From Bacillus_P idriensis_A (GTDB taxonomy: Bacteria; Bacillota; Bacilli; Bacillales; Bacillaceae), in the NCBI RefSeq assembly GCF_050483325.1, contig NZ_JBCMYF010000012.1, forward strand, positions 124,001 to 188,000: a stretch of 64,000 nucleotides of DNA, in the 5' to 3' direction. How positions within the stretch are numbered: position 1 is the stretch's first letter; each line of letters begins with the position of its first letter. The notes below the pieces were generated by a model, which worked only from the letters and a program-made list of their open reading frames with translations, was not told the origin of the DNA and ran no database searches. Of the stretch, positions 1 to 8,053 are shown piece after piece. Both the position numbers and the translations under genes were made by a program.

Positions 1-719
1 TGAAAACAAACAATAAATATTTGGCGATTTATCAGGAGTTATCAGAAGGGATTAAACAGGGACTTGTCAAAGTGAATGAAACTCTGCCCTCTGAAAACGA
101 GCTCGCCTTGCAATATGAGACTTCAAGGGAAACGATCCGCAAGGCCCTTAATCTTCTTGCCCAAAATGGGTACATTCAAAAGGTTAAAGGAAAAGGATCG
201 ATTGTACTCGATGTTACAAAAATGAGCTTTCCCGTTTCGGGTCTTGTCAGTTTCAAAGAGCTTTCTCAGACCTTAGGAAGAACCTCGCATACAGTCGTCG
301 AGAAGTTCGGCCTCATTAAACCAGGCAATTTTATTATGCAGCAGCTGAACCTGGGTGCGCATGATGAGGTCTGGGAGGTTGTCCGGTCAAGAAAAATTGA
401 CGGCCAGAATATTATCCTGGATAAGGATTATCTCAACCCTAAGCACATTCCTTTTTTAACAAAGGAAATTTGCCAGGACTCGATCTATCGCTACATTGAA
501 GAAGAATTAAAATTAAAAATCAGCTTTGCGAAAAAAGAAATCGTCGTAGAAGAGTGCACAGAGGAAGATTTCAACTACTTGGATTTAAAAAACTTCCAGC
601 ATATCGTCGTGGTTAAAAATCATGTGTATCTTGAAGACACAAGCCTGTTTCAGTACACAGAATCACGCCACAGACTTGATAAATTCAGATTTGTTGATTT
701 TGCGAGAAGAGGACATTAA
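1..719 (+). CDS. treR: trehalose operon repressor TreR (GntR family), start codon cut by window edge
   Basis: GntR-type regulator with an N-terminal winged helix-turn-helix (LPSENELA...SRETIRKAL...KGKGS) and a C-terminal UTRA effector domain; the C-terminal stretch QYTESRHRLDKFRFVDFARR is characteristic of Bacillus TreR. In B. subtilis TreR represses treP-treA and is released by trehalose-6-phosphate; that role is known for the family, not seen here. The first bases (TG, then AAA ACA AAC) show that the ATG begins one base before the window, giving a protein of about 238 aa, the usual TreR length. A TTG at 21 is inside the gene and should not be used as the start. Presumed treP and treA lie upstream, outside the window. 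Confidence 0.93.
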   Translation, partial: KTNNKYLAIYQELSEGIKQGLVKVNETLPSENELALQYETSRETIRKALNLLAQNGYIQKVKGKGSIVLDVTKMSFPVSGLVSFKELSQTLGRTSHTVVEKFGLIKPGNFIMQQLNLGAHDEVWEVVRSRKIDGQNIILDKDYLNPKHIPFLTKEICQDSIYRYIEEELKLKISFAKKEIVVEECTEEDFNYLDLKNFQHIVVVKNHVYLEDTSLFQYTESRHRLDKFRFVDFARRGH

Positions 720-888
720 AAAGGCAGGCTAATATGTCAAGGGTTCCGTTTTCGGGTGCTTTCTTGATAAATAACATAAGTAATGACGTATGAATTGGCA
801 CACGTCATTTCATTTATTCGTTTTTCTAAGTGGATTAAAAAATATTGACATAGCTAATGACACCAATAACTATGATGTACAAATTAAT

Positions 889-928
889 AGAAAAGACCAG
901 CAGAAAGTAAACTTCTCTGGTCTTTTCT
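889..928. terminator. bidirectional terminator between treR and the isochorismatase-like gene
   Basis: Perfect 12-bp arms AGAAAAGACCAG / CTGGTCTTTTCT with a 16-nt loop, with T/A-rich flanks on both sides. It sits between convergent genes, so it can end transcription from either side. Confidence 0.8.
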
Positions 929-938
929 TGTAAATCAT

Positions 939-1496
939 TTATCTGTAAGTATGATGTGTCGGCTCGAATAGATCCTCTTCGGCTTTTCTTACCATTGAAA
1001 AATGGTCAACATTGTAATGACCATGCAGGACCTGGTTATGATGATTAATTATTTGCTCAGCTGATAAGATTGAGCTGCTGGTTGTTGAATGTCCGTCTTC
1101 AACCAGCGTAACATCGAATCCGCATACGGTAGCAGCCCGTACAGCTGTATCTATACAGTGCTCCGTTTTGCAGCCCATTATGACTAGATGCCCGATATCG
1201 TTGCCCCGAAGTTCCTCTAATAATGGTGTTGCATAAAATGAATTCGTTGCTTTTTTATCAACTATTTTTACAGAAGCGGGGATATTGATTTTCTGATGAA
1301 TTTCAAAACCCTCTCCTTTACCCTCTGAGACATCTAAATCTCGAATAAATAATACTAAGTGTCCCGCCTTTTCAGCTTTTTCTACAACGGCGTTAATATT
1401 ATTTAGAAGTCCTTCTTTGTTGAATACCGATTGCTCAACATCATTACCTTCAATTAGTTCTTGCTGTGCATCAATTACTAATAATGCATGGTTCAA
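939..1496 (-). CDS. isochorismatase-fold cysteine hydrolase
   Basis: 185-aa cysteine hydrolase of the isochorismatase/nicotinamidase superfamily. The expected triad is visible: D9 in LLVIDAQ, K82 in the KATNSF motif, and C114 in GCKTEHC, followed by the usual IDTAVRAA helix. No isochorismate or siderophore pathway genes are adjacent, so the substrate is unknown; members act on amides such as nicotinamide, ureidoacrylate or N-carbamoyl compounds. The start is TTG at 1496, supported by an AAGGAG box 8 bases upstream. It is convergent with treR and shares its terminator. Family assignment is strong; specific substrate is not assignable. Confidence 0.85.
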   Translation of the reverse strand: MNHALLVIDAQQELIEGNDVEQSVFNKEGLLNNINAVVEKAEKAGHLVLFIRDLDVSEGKGEGFEIHQKINIPASVKIVDKKATNSFYATPLLEELRGNDIGHLVIMGCKTEHCIDTAVRAATVCGFDVTLVEDGHSTTSSSILSAEQIINHHNQVLHGHYNVDHFSMVRKAEEDLFEPTHHTYR

Positions 1497-1741
1497 ATAA
1501 AAAACTCCTTTTCTTTAAAATTAATTATCATACCACTGAAGACTATATTTTTTTATTTTCATAAAAACGCCTCCTGTACAATGTTTAATTGAAGATATTC
1601 GTAATATATTGATAAAGTCCTTCAAATTTTTGTGAGATAGAAAAATTATGCTGTGAGGAATTGTACTTAAGCTCTGATCCGATTTGGCAGGATGTTGTAA
1701 ATTGAACAAAAAACGCGCAAATCCACAGACTTGTGCCCCAA

Positions 1742-3241
1742 TCATTCCTTCTCTTTTTTCTGAATATCAGCCAAAACCGACTGATAGGCATGATATCCGC
1801 TTACCGATACGCCAATCGTTCCCGCTCCAGGAAAGACGCTGTCCCCGCATAAGTAAATCCCTTTAATTCCAGTCCGGTGTGAAAGACTTTTGAATAAGGC
1901 GTGATCAAGTGTCTGAGGATAGCCGCCAACCATACCCGAAGGCCGCTTTGTGAACCGTTCCCATGCTTTTGGAGCGCCTGTCATCAAGTCTATTAAGTTT
2001 TCCCGAAGACCTGGAAGAACCATTTCAATGGATTGCAGCATCTTTTCAGTGAGATCCTCTTTATAATGATCATATTTTTCTTTCGTATCCCAGTTTTCAA
2101 GCTCTGTGTGCGTGCTTGATGTCATTGTGCGGAAACCGTCTGGTGCCCGAAGCGTGTCATTTTTCTTTGAGATGGAAAGGAAGATATGATGGCCTTCAGT
2201 CAATTTGCCTGAATGATTATCTATGACTTGATGAAAAAGCGGGAAGTTTTCAGGTATCAGTTCTTCTTTCACCGTCATGTAAAGAGTCATCGTTCCCCAT
2301 TGGGAGTGAGTCTCTTTCTTTATATAGGATTTGCTTATAGACTGCTTCAGTTCTGGTGACAAAAGTTTGGTGAAGCTTGGCAAGGGAAGGTTGCATATAA
2401 CGTAATCAGCGTAATAGGTCCGTTCTCTTTGATCTGTAATCAAATAGCCGTTTTTTTCCCTGTGCATTTGCCGAACCCATGAGCGCTTGCGCAAAGTCCC
2501 CCCATCCGTTTCAACTGATTCTGCCAGACGCTCCGCAATTTGATACAGGCCTCCATTTAAATAAAAAGCACCATCGTGGTAGACTGACAGGGCATATGCA
2601 CCGAGTATGGCCGAGCAATCGCTGCTTGCTGTCTGCATCGAATCAATCAGCTGTGCATCGATGAGATGAACAAATTCATGCTCATCGTTCAATCTGTGCT
2701 TTTTCAGGAGTGCGCTCAATGTTTTTTGGAAATAGGGGAGGAGCTTCAAAGAAGACGGCTTTAATGAATGCAGCAATTTACTCCATTCCGAAGCTGTTTT
2801 TGGAGGAAGAACAGGAAGCGGATGTATCAGTTTTTTGACCTCTGCTCCCATTCGCCATATTTCGGAGTAAAATGAATTGATATTATTACTCAAATGAGGA
2901 AAGTGGCTTTTTAGTTCAGTGATGAAAGCAATGCGGTCACGGCGGTAGCTAACCGTTCTTCCAGGCAAATGGATGTCCATAATGGGATCAAGCAGGGAAT
3001 GTTCTTTAAAAGGAAGATGAAGCTCTTCAAAGATTTTTTGGTGAACGCCGCCTGTTTCAAAACCCATGCCAAGTGTTGCTCCGACAGGAAATAAATAATG
3101 GCCGCGCTGAAACTTTCCTGCACATCCGCCCCATTCATTAGAAGCTTCAAGCACTGTCACTTCAATCATCTTATCAGCAAGCAAAGCAGCAGCTGTCAGC
3201 CCTCCGATTCCGCCTCCAATCACAACAACCTTATACGTCAT
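1742..3241 (-). CDS. CrtI-like FAD-dependent oxidoreductase (phytoene desaturase family)
   Basis: About 499 aa. The N-terminus has a Rossmann dinucleotide motif (VVVIGGGIGGLTAAALLA) and then EASNEWGGCAG, typical of carotenoid desaturases/isomerases. The C-terminus has the FAD-contacting GDSVFPGAGTIGVSVSG block of the CrtI/CrtN/COG1233 group. The start was set at 3241 because a GAGGTG box lies just upstream; a longer frame reaching 3292 has no ribosome site. No phytoene/squalene synthase or other carotenoid gene is adjacent, so it may act on a carotenoid or another lipid made elsewhere. Overlapping antisense frames look like shadows. Confident on family, not on substrate. Confidence 0.8.
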   Translation of the reverse strand: MTYKVVVIGGGIGGLTAAALLADKMIEVTVLEASNEWGGCAGKFQRGHYLFPVGATLGMGFETGGVHQKIFEELHLPFKEHSLLDPIMDIHLPGRTVSYRRDRIAFITELKSHFPHLSNNINSFYSEIWRMGAEVKKLIHPLPVLPPKTASEWSKLLHSLKPSSLKLLPYFQKTLSALLKKHRLNDEHEFVHLIDAQLIDSMQTASSDCSAILGAYALSVYHDGAFYLNGGLYQIAERLAESVETDGGTLRKRSWVRQMHREKNGYLITDQRERTYYADYVICNLPLPSFTKLLSPELKQSISKSYIKKETHSQWGTMTLYMTVKEELIPENFPLFHQVIDNHSGKLTEGHHIFLSISKKNDTLRAPDGFRTMTSSTHTELENWDTKEKYDHYKEDLTEKMLQSIEMVLPGLRENLIDLMTGAPKAWERFTKRPSGMVGGYPQTLDHALFKSLSHRTGIKGIYLCGDSVFPGAGTIGVSVSGYHAYQSVLADIQKKEKE

Positions 3242-3423
3242 TTTCCACACCTCATTCAACTTGATTTCTGTCATTGTACTGTTAGCATACACAGCCCCCC
3301 AAGTTTCAATATGCTCTGTATAATTAAAAAAACTTTTACAGAACTTAAAACATCAGCTTTACATTTTTCACCTATGATGGAAGGAAATAATATGATGGGA
3401 AAAAGGGAAGTGAAGGTGATTTC

Positions 3424-4350
3424 ATGTGGATTGTTATTTGTTCTGTCCTTGCCGTTTTTTTAACGATCCTCGCTGTGTCTTATTTTTTCAGCAGCCTGAT
3501 TACCGTGCCAAGAAAAGTGGCATACGAAAAAACGTATTTGCTTGGAGTAGAAAGTGGAGAGATCAATACGGATATATTTGAAAGCGCTCAAAAAGAAGAA
3601 TGGTTTATTGACTCTTTTCACGGCTATGAAATTCACGGAATGTGGTTTCCTGTTCCAGAAAGCAAAAAAGCAATTATCATCGCACACGGCATTACCTGGT
3701 CACTGTTCGGGAGCTTCAAGTATGTAGATATGTTTCAAAAAAAGGGATTTAACGTGCTTTTATGTGATCATCGTTTTCATGGTCTGAGCGGCGGCGACCA
3801 CACCTCTTTCGGCTATTACGAGAGTGATGACTTAAATGCATGGGTGGACTGTCTTCATGAAAAGCTGGGTGAAGGTGCATTTGTTGGAATTCTTGGTGAA
3901 TCACTTGGAGCAGCTTCTGCTCTTCAATATGTAAAAAGAGATCCGAGGGTTGCGTTTTGCATTGCGGATTGTGCATTCAGTGATTTGACGGAATTGCTGA
4001 AAACAAGATTAAGAATTGATTTCAAAATCAAGTTTTACCCGCTGATCTCCTGGACCAGTATTGTGACGAAACTCCGTTATGGGTGGGGGTTTGAAGAAAT
4101 CAAGCCTGTCAGGGACCTTGAACATACGGAAACACCGATTTTATTTATCCATGGAAAAGAAGATCGTTTTATTCCGATGAAAATGACCCTTGATATGTAT
4201 CATTTGAAAAAAGGGATGAAACAGCTTTATTTAGTCCCAAAAGCAGGTCACGCTCAAGCCTTTTTAACAGACCCGAAAGGATATGAAAGAAAGGTGCTTG
4301 AATTTATTTCATTGATTGAAAGCTATAAAGAGAGTGCAGCGGAAATGTGA
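3424..4350 (+). CDS. membrane-anchored alpha/beta hydrolase
   Basis: 308 aa. Residues 2-26 form one hydrophobic segment (signal anchor), so the catalytic domain is probably held at the membrane. The alpha/beta hydrolase core is complete: the HGITWS loop near residue 88, nucleophile elbow GES160LG, acid D247 in FIHGKEDRFIP, and H276 in KAGHAQ. It resembles the Bacillus YqkD group of uncharacterised hydrolases/esterases; the substrate is unknown. The ATG at 3424 follows a GAAGGTGA box. It is divergent from the CrtI-like gene, with about 180 bases shared between the two starts. Confidence 0.82.
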   Translation: MWIVICSVLAVFLTILAVSYFFSSLITVPRKVAYEKTYLLGVESGEINTDIFESAQKEEWFIDSFHGYEIHGMWFPVPESKKAIIIAHGITWSLFGSFKYVDMFQKKGFNVLLCDHRFHGLSGGDHTSFGYYESDDLNAWVDCLHEKLGEGAFVGILGESLGAASALQYVKRDPRVAFCIADCAFSDLTELLKTRLRIDFKIKFYPLISWTSIVTKLRYGWGFEEIKPVRDLEHTETPILFIHGKEDRFIPMKMTLDMYHLKKGMKQLYLVPKAGHAQAFLTDPKGYERKVLEFISLIESYKESAAEM

Positions 4351-4427
4351 GATTCTGCAGATGTGCTCTCTTTTGGGTTATCCTAAATCCGGTAAGGGTA
4401 AAGATATTCTATAAGAAAGGCTTTTTG

Positions 4428-4632
4428 TTTCGTAAACTTTGTTGTTTTTAGACTACATGTTAAAAATTTTAAGTGGATTGCAGCGGAAGGAACTTGACTC
4501 CTGCGGGAAATAGAGTGAAATGGGAGACCCCGCAGGCATGCCGAGGAGGCTCCCACGCTCCCCGCGGAAAGCAAGTTCCTGGAGCGGAAAGAAACGGACA
4601 ACATTTATAATCGAAAACAACAATCTATGCGG
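4428..4632. repeat. MITE-like Bacillaceae interspersed repeat, long copy
   Basis: About 200 bp with imperfect terminal inverted repeats (TTTGTTGTTTTTAG on the left, and the complement of ATTGTTGTTTTCGAT on the right), an AAGTGGATTGCAGCGGAAGGAA shoulder, and a GC-rich core with GGAACTTGACTCCTGCGGG pairing to CCGCGGAAAGCAAGTTCC. It contains no transposase. Shorter relatives lie near 61.7 and 63.9 kb. It fills most of the 317-base gap between the hydrolase and the N-hydroxylase genes; the overlapping frames on both strands are not genes. Confidence 0.75.
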
Positions 4633-4667
4633 AAACAGCAAAATTGAAAAGACAAGCAGGTGACAGG

Positions 4668-5933
4668 ATGTATGACTTAATAGGAATTGGCATTGGGCCG
4701 TTTAATCTTGGAATGGCAGCATTAATTGAGGACATTCCGGAGATAAAGGCTGTTTTTTTTGACAAAAGAGAGGAATTTGTATGGCATCCGGGTATGCTCA
4801 TTGAGGGGTCTGATCTTCAAGTTCCCTTCCTTGCAGACTTGGTTACATTCTGCAACCCGAGAAGCAAATATACCTTTCTTAACTATTTACATACTCATAA
4901 CAGATTATATCCATTCTTCTTTTTTAATCGATTTGATATTCCCCGGAGAGAATACAGCGAATATGCAGCATGGGCAGCATCAGAGATAGAGAGCTGCACA
5001 TTTAGTTCATGCGTCACTCATGTAGAATATAAAAAAGATCATTATGAAGTACACGTTGAACATAATGGAAAAGCTGCTGTTTATAGAACAAAACATGTAT
5101 CACTCGGCACAGGGAGCATTCCGCTCATTCCGATTGAAATAGATACAGGAGACTGTGTAATCCATTCAAGCGACTATTTAAATAAACAGGAAAACATAAA
5201 ACAGAAAAACGCGATAACAGTTGTAGGTTCTGGGCAAAGTGCAGCTGAAATCTTTCTTGATCTTCTGCAGTCGGCGGAGCGCTTTAACTATGAACTAAGC
5301 TGGTTCACCCGATCGCCAGGGTTTATGCAGCTTGAGTCTGCGAAGCTTGGACAAGAGGTTTTCTCCCCTGACTTTGTGCAATATTTTCAACAGCTTACGT
5401 TTGAACAAAGATCAAAGGCGCTTCCTGAGTTAGAGCAGCTGAGGAACGGCATTGACAAAAAAACGCTTGTATCTATTTATGATCTGCTCTATCACCGTTC
5501 CATCCACGGCAAAGATGCGCGTGTGAAAATTATGCCGCTCACAGAAGTGAAGGACATGAAGGAAGATGAAACAAGCTTCACTTTAACATGCCATCAGTGG
5601 CAAAAGAATGAGTTTTTCGAGCATAAGACAGAAGCCGTTATTTTTGCAACTGGATATAAGCCGAATCTTCCTGACTGGATAGAGGAGATGAGGGATGACA
5701 TCGTCTGGGAGGATGAAAAAAGGTATAAGGTTAAAGCAGATTTCAGCCTTGCTTTTAAGGATCAAAGAAAGCAGAACATTTTTGTCCTGACCAACCTTGA
5801 GCATTCTCATGGAACAGGTGCAACAAACCTTGGATTATCTGTCTACCGAAATCAGCAGATTATTAATTCCATTTTAAACAGAGAGTATTATAAAGATCAG
5901 GGAAAAACGGTGTTTCAGCAATTTACGCCATAA
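4668..5933 (+). CDS. lysine/ornithine N-hydroxylase family flavoprotein (IucD/SidA-like)
   Basis: 421 aa from ATG 4668, which an AGGTGA box supports; a TTG at 4644 is a poorer alternative. Signature features of NADPH/FAD N-hydroxylating monooxygenases: GIGIGPFNLGMAAL at the N-terminus (FAD), HPGM...LQVPFLADLVT...PRSKYTFLNYL (substrate and flavin region), GSGQSAAEIFLDLL (NADPH) and the C-terminal ATGYKPN motif. Such enzymes hydroxylate the side-chain amine of lysine or ornithine as the first step to hydroxamate siderophores. No IucA/IucC-type synthetase, acetyltransferase or siderophore transporter is adjacent, so it is an orphan here. No Fur box was recognised with confidence. Confidence 0.85.
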   Translation: MYDLIGIGIGPFNLGMAALIEDIPEIKAVFFDKREEFVWHPGMLIEGSDLQVPFLADLVTFCNPRSKYTFLNYLHTHNRLYPFFFFNRFDIPRREYSEYAAWAASEIESCTFSSCVTHVEYKKDHYEVHVEHNGKAAVYRTKHVSLGTGSIPLIPIEIDTGDCVIHSSDYLNKQENIKQKNAITVVGSGQSAAEIFLDLLQSAERFNYELSWFTRSPGFMQLESAKLGQEVFSPDFVQYFQQLTFEQRSKALPELEQLRNGIDKKTLVSIYDLLYHRSIHGKDARVKIMPLTEVKDMKEDETSFTLTCHQWQKNEFFEHKTEAVIFATGYKPNLPDWIEEMRDDIVWEDEKRYKVKADFSLAFKDQRKQNIFVLTNLEHSHGTGATNLGLSVYRNQQIINSILNREYYKDQGKTVFQQFTP

Positions 5934-5946
5934 TCTATGAATTCAT

Positions 5947-5972
5947 GTTTTGTTTGTGTTCCAAAGGGGAAT
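5947..5972 (+). promoter_or_regulatory. candidate SigB promoter for yfkM
   Basis: GTTTTG (5947-5952), 14-base spacer, GGGAAT (5967-5972) fits the SigB consensus GTTTAA-N13-15-GGGWAW closely. It lies about 37 bases before the yfkM start. B. subtilis yfkM encodes a SigB-dependent general stress protein, which agrees. Confidence 0.6.
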
Positions 5973-6008
5973 TTAAATAGTGTTAACAATTAGAGGAGGT
6001 TCTAGGAT

Positions 6009-6524
6009 ATGAGTAAAAAAATTGCTGTCGTTGTAACGGATCATTTTGAGGACTCTGAATATACAGAGCCTGCTAAAGCGTATAAAGAAGCAGGTCACCA
6101 ATTGACTGTTATTGAAAATGAAAAAGGAAAGAACGTAAAAGGCAAACAAGGACAAGAGTCTATTAAGGTAGATGCATCGATTGATGAAGTAAATGCAGAT
6201 GACTTTGATGCGCTGTTTATTCCGGGAGGATTTTCTCCGGATATCCTGCGCGGTGATGATAAATTTGTCACATTTACAAAGAAATTTATGGAGGATAACA
6301 AACCTGTATTCGCTATTTGTCACGGTCCGCAGCTGCTCATTACAGCGGAGACCCTTAAGGACAGAGATGTGACAGGATTTCAATCAATTGCCGTTGATTT
6401 AAAGAATGCCGGTGCAAATTTCCATGATAAAGAGGTTGTTGTATGCGGCAATCAGCTTGTGACAAGCCGTACACCTGATGATCTGCCTGCATTTACTCGT
6501 GAATCGCTGAATCTTTTAAAATAA
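6009..6524 (+). CDS. yfkM: DJ-1/PfpI family general stress protein YfkM
   Basis: 171 aa, the same length as the B. subtilis general stress protein. Complete DJ-1/PfpI fold: N-terminal KIAVVVTDHFEDSEYTEP with acidic residues near 14-17, then FIPGGFSPD, and the nucleophile elbow AIC104HGPQ. Relatives are described as glyoxal/methylglyoxal deglycases, chaperones or peptidases; the exact activity here is open. Strong ribosome site (AGAGGAGGT) before ATG 6009. A SigB-like promoter precedes it and a terminator follows, so it is probably monocistronic and induced by general stress. Confidence 0.92.
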   Translation: MSKKIAVVVTDHFEDSEYTEPAKAYKEAGHQLTVIENEKGKNVKGKQGQESIKVDASIDEVNADDFDALFIPGGFSPDILRGDDKFVTFTKKFMEDNKPVFAICHGPQLLITAETLKDRDVTGFQSIAVDLKNAGANFHDKEVVVCGNQLVTSRTPDDLPAFTRESLNLLK

Positions 6525-6525
6525 T

Positions 6526-6562
6526 AAAAATAGCCCGCGCAGAAAGCGCCGGGCTATTTTTT
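6526..6562. terminator. terminator of yfkM
   Basis: Arms AAAAATAGCCCG / CGGGCTATTTTT around a small loop, with flanking A and T runs on both strands. The stop codon of the small convergent ORF 6554-6718 lies inside it, so it likely serves both genes. Confidence 0.85.
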
Positions 6563-6718
6563 ATCTTCCGAATCTGGATTTTCAAGCCTTGGAAGCGGAT
6601 CTACATTTATTGCATCATCTGTTTGAATCGCAGTCTTAAGTGCATAAATAACAAACACGATACAAGTAATAAGCAACAGGAATAAAACAATTGTAGCAAG
6701 CCACCACATTGCAGCCAT
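6554..6718 (-). CDS. 54-aa small membrane protein
   Basis: Short frame reading MAAMWWLATIVLFLLL..., one hydrophobic segment (about residues 4-26) followed by a polar acidic tail containing VDPLPRLENPD. A strong AAAGGGGGCTGA ribosome site precedes ATG 6718, and the frame ends neatly in the shared terminator with yfkM. The layout (one TM helix plus a short tail with VDPLP) recalls the small YtzI-type membrane proteins of Bacillus, but this is an impression. Function unknown. Confidence 0.65.
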   Translation of the reverse strand: MAAMWWLATIVLFLLLITCIVFVIYALKTAIQTDDAINVDPLPRLENPDSEDKK

Positions 6719-6799
6719 TTTTCAGCCCCCTTTGTACACATATATGCAAAAGGGGACGTGCTGAGAATCTTTTTATTCTATTTTAAAGGAAGAAATAAA

Positions 6800-7027
6800 T
6801 TAAACTTTTCTCAGATTGCCAAGTTCTTCAACAATAGCCTGCATTTCATTTGGTGAAAATGTGTTTTTCTTCATCACTAAATCGTAGATATCCTTCAATT
6901 CTTCATACATCTCTTCATCAAAATGCGACGGTTTAATTGCACCAATGTTAATGACGCGCAATTTTTCTTTAATTTGTTCAATCATGTATTCTACGTTTTC
7001 AACCGATTTTTCTGATAAATTATTCAT
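6800..7027 (-). CDS. yfkK: YfkK, UPF0435 family protein
   Basis: 75 aa, charged and helical, matching the UPF0435 family in size and in its central FDEEMYEELKDIYDLVMKK core. Its position between yfkM and yfkJ is as in B. subtilis. ATG 7027 is preceded by GAAAGGATGAATT. The molecular function of the family is not known. No membrane segment or catalytic motif is visible. Confidence 0.85.
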   Translation of the reverse strand: MNNLSEKSVENVEYMIEQIKEKLRVINIGAIKPSHFDEEMYEELKDIYDLVMKKNTFSPNEMQAIVEELGNLRKV

Positions 7028-7221
7028 TTGAATTCATCCTTTCAAACTTTCCCTTTTAAGTATTATTTATTGTAACATGTTTTATATCAATAAAAGGTGC
7101 TTATTATTAATTCACTTATGTAAAGAATAGAGAAATGTACCATAAATAGAGCAAGTAGAATCATACATATAATCAGGCTTGTTTTTTTGTGGACCATTGT
7201 CTTGTTCGCAGGAGGAAAATG

Positions 7222-7692
7222 ATGATTAAAGTAGTATTTGTTTGTTTAGGGAATATATGCCGTTCTCCGATGGCAGAAGGAATTATGAGACATTTAATTG
7301 AAGAAGAAGGTCTAGGCAATGCGATTATAACGGATTCCGCCGGCACCGGAGACTGGCATATTGGCCATCAGCCGCATGAAGGTACAAGGAAAATCCTGGA
7401 TCATCACAAAATCAGGTACGATGGAATACAGGCAAGAAAGGTGACCCTTGATGATCTCCTGAACTTCGATTACATTCTTGCGATGGACAATGAAAACCTC
7501 GGTTACTTAAGGAGGCTTGCGGGGTATTCTAAAACAGGCTATGTAGGACGGCTTATGGATTTTGTGCCGGATTCAGATCTTGCAGACGTACCTGACCCAT
7601 ATTTTACGGACAATTTTGATGAGGTTTACGAAATGGTGCACACAGGATGCTGTCACTTGCTTGAGCGTATTAAAATAGACCATAACTTATAA
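7222..7692 (+). CDS. yfkJ: low-molecular-weight protein-tyrosine phosphatase YfkJ
   Basis: 156 aa. The N-terminal P-loop VCLGNICRSPMAEG holds the catalytic CX5R(S) signature; the general acid is in the C-terminal DVPDPYF motif. Two adjacent ATGs (7219, 7222) follow a GGAGG box; the second has the better spacing and gives exactly the B. subtilis YfkJ length. Cytoplasmic phosphotyrosine phosphatase; YfkJ is linked to stress resistance in B. subtilis. It heads a yfkJ-yfkI-yfkH operon with gaps of 18 and 4 bases. A TATAAT box is seen near 7168 but without a clear -35. Confidence 0.93.
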   Translation: MIKVVFVCLGNICRSPMAEGIMRHLIEEEGLGNAIITDSAGTGDWHIGHQPHEGTRKILDHHKIRYDGIQARKVTLDDLLNFDYILAMDNENLGYLRRLAGYSKTGYVGRLMDFVPDSDLADVPDPYFTDNFDEVYEMVHTGCCHLLERIKIDHNL

Positions 7693-7710
7693 GTAGAGGG
7701 GATATTTAGA

Positions 7711-8049
7711 ATGAGTCATGAATCAAACAGTTTATTTCTAAAAGGGCTATTCGCCGGCGCTGCGGTTGGAGGGGCCCTGACACTTCTTCATAAGCCGACA
7801 AGAGAACAGTTTGTCGCACAGGGAAAATCTTTAAAAGATAAAACAGCTCTTTATATTGAAAATCCATCGCTTTTAACTGAAGAGATCAAACAGCAAATTG
7901 ACCAGGCAAAGAGCGTAATCCAGGAAGCTAAGGAAGATATTGAATTTATCAATGAAAAAATAAATGAACTTAAAGAAACAACACCTCAAATGATTGAAAT
8001 GATAGAAGAAACAAAAGAAAGGTTCCTGACCGATCCAAAAGAGAGGTGA
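7711..8049 (+). CDS. yfkI: YtxH-domain protein YfkI
   Basis: 112 aa. An N-terminal short hydrophobic, glycine-rich segment (about residues 9-26, FLKGLFAGAAVGGALTLL) followed by a long charged helix, the YtxH-domain layout of Bacillus general-stress envelope proteins. It lies between yfkJ and yfkH with operon spacing. Good GAGGGGAT ribosome site. No enzymatic motif; the family has no defined biochemical role. Confidence 0.82.
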   Translation: MSHESNSLFLKGLFAGAAVGGALTLLHKPTREQFVAQGKSLKDKTALYIENPSLLTEEIKQQIDQAKSVIQEAKEDIEFINEKINELKETTPQMIEMIEETKERFLTDPKER

Positions 8050-8053
8050 ATAA

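Noticed and set aside
1521..1866. Small frames between the isochorismatase-like and CrtI-like genes
   Set aside because: They overlap each other on both strands, lack supported starts and have no family features.
4383..4641. Frames within the repeat at 4.4-4.6 kb
   Set aside because: They are produced by the MITE-like element, which is non-coding.
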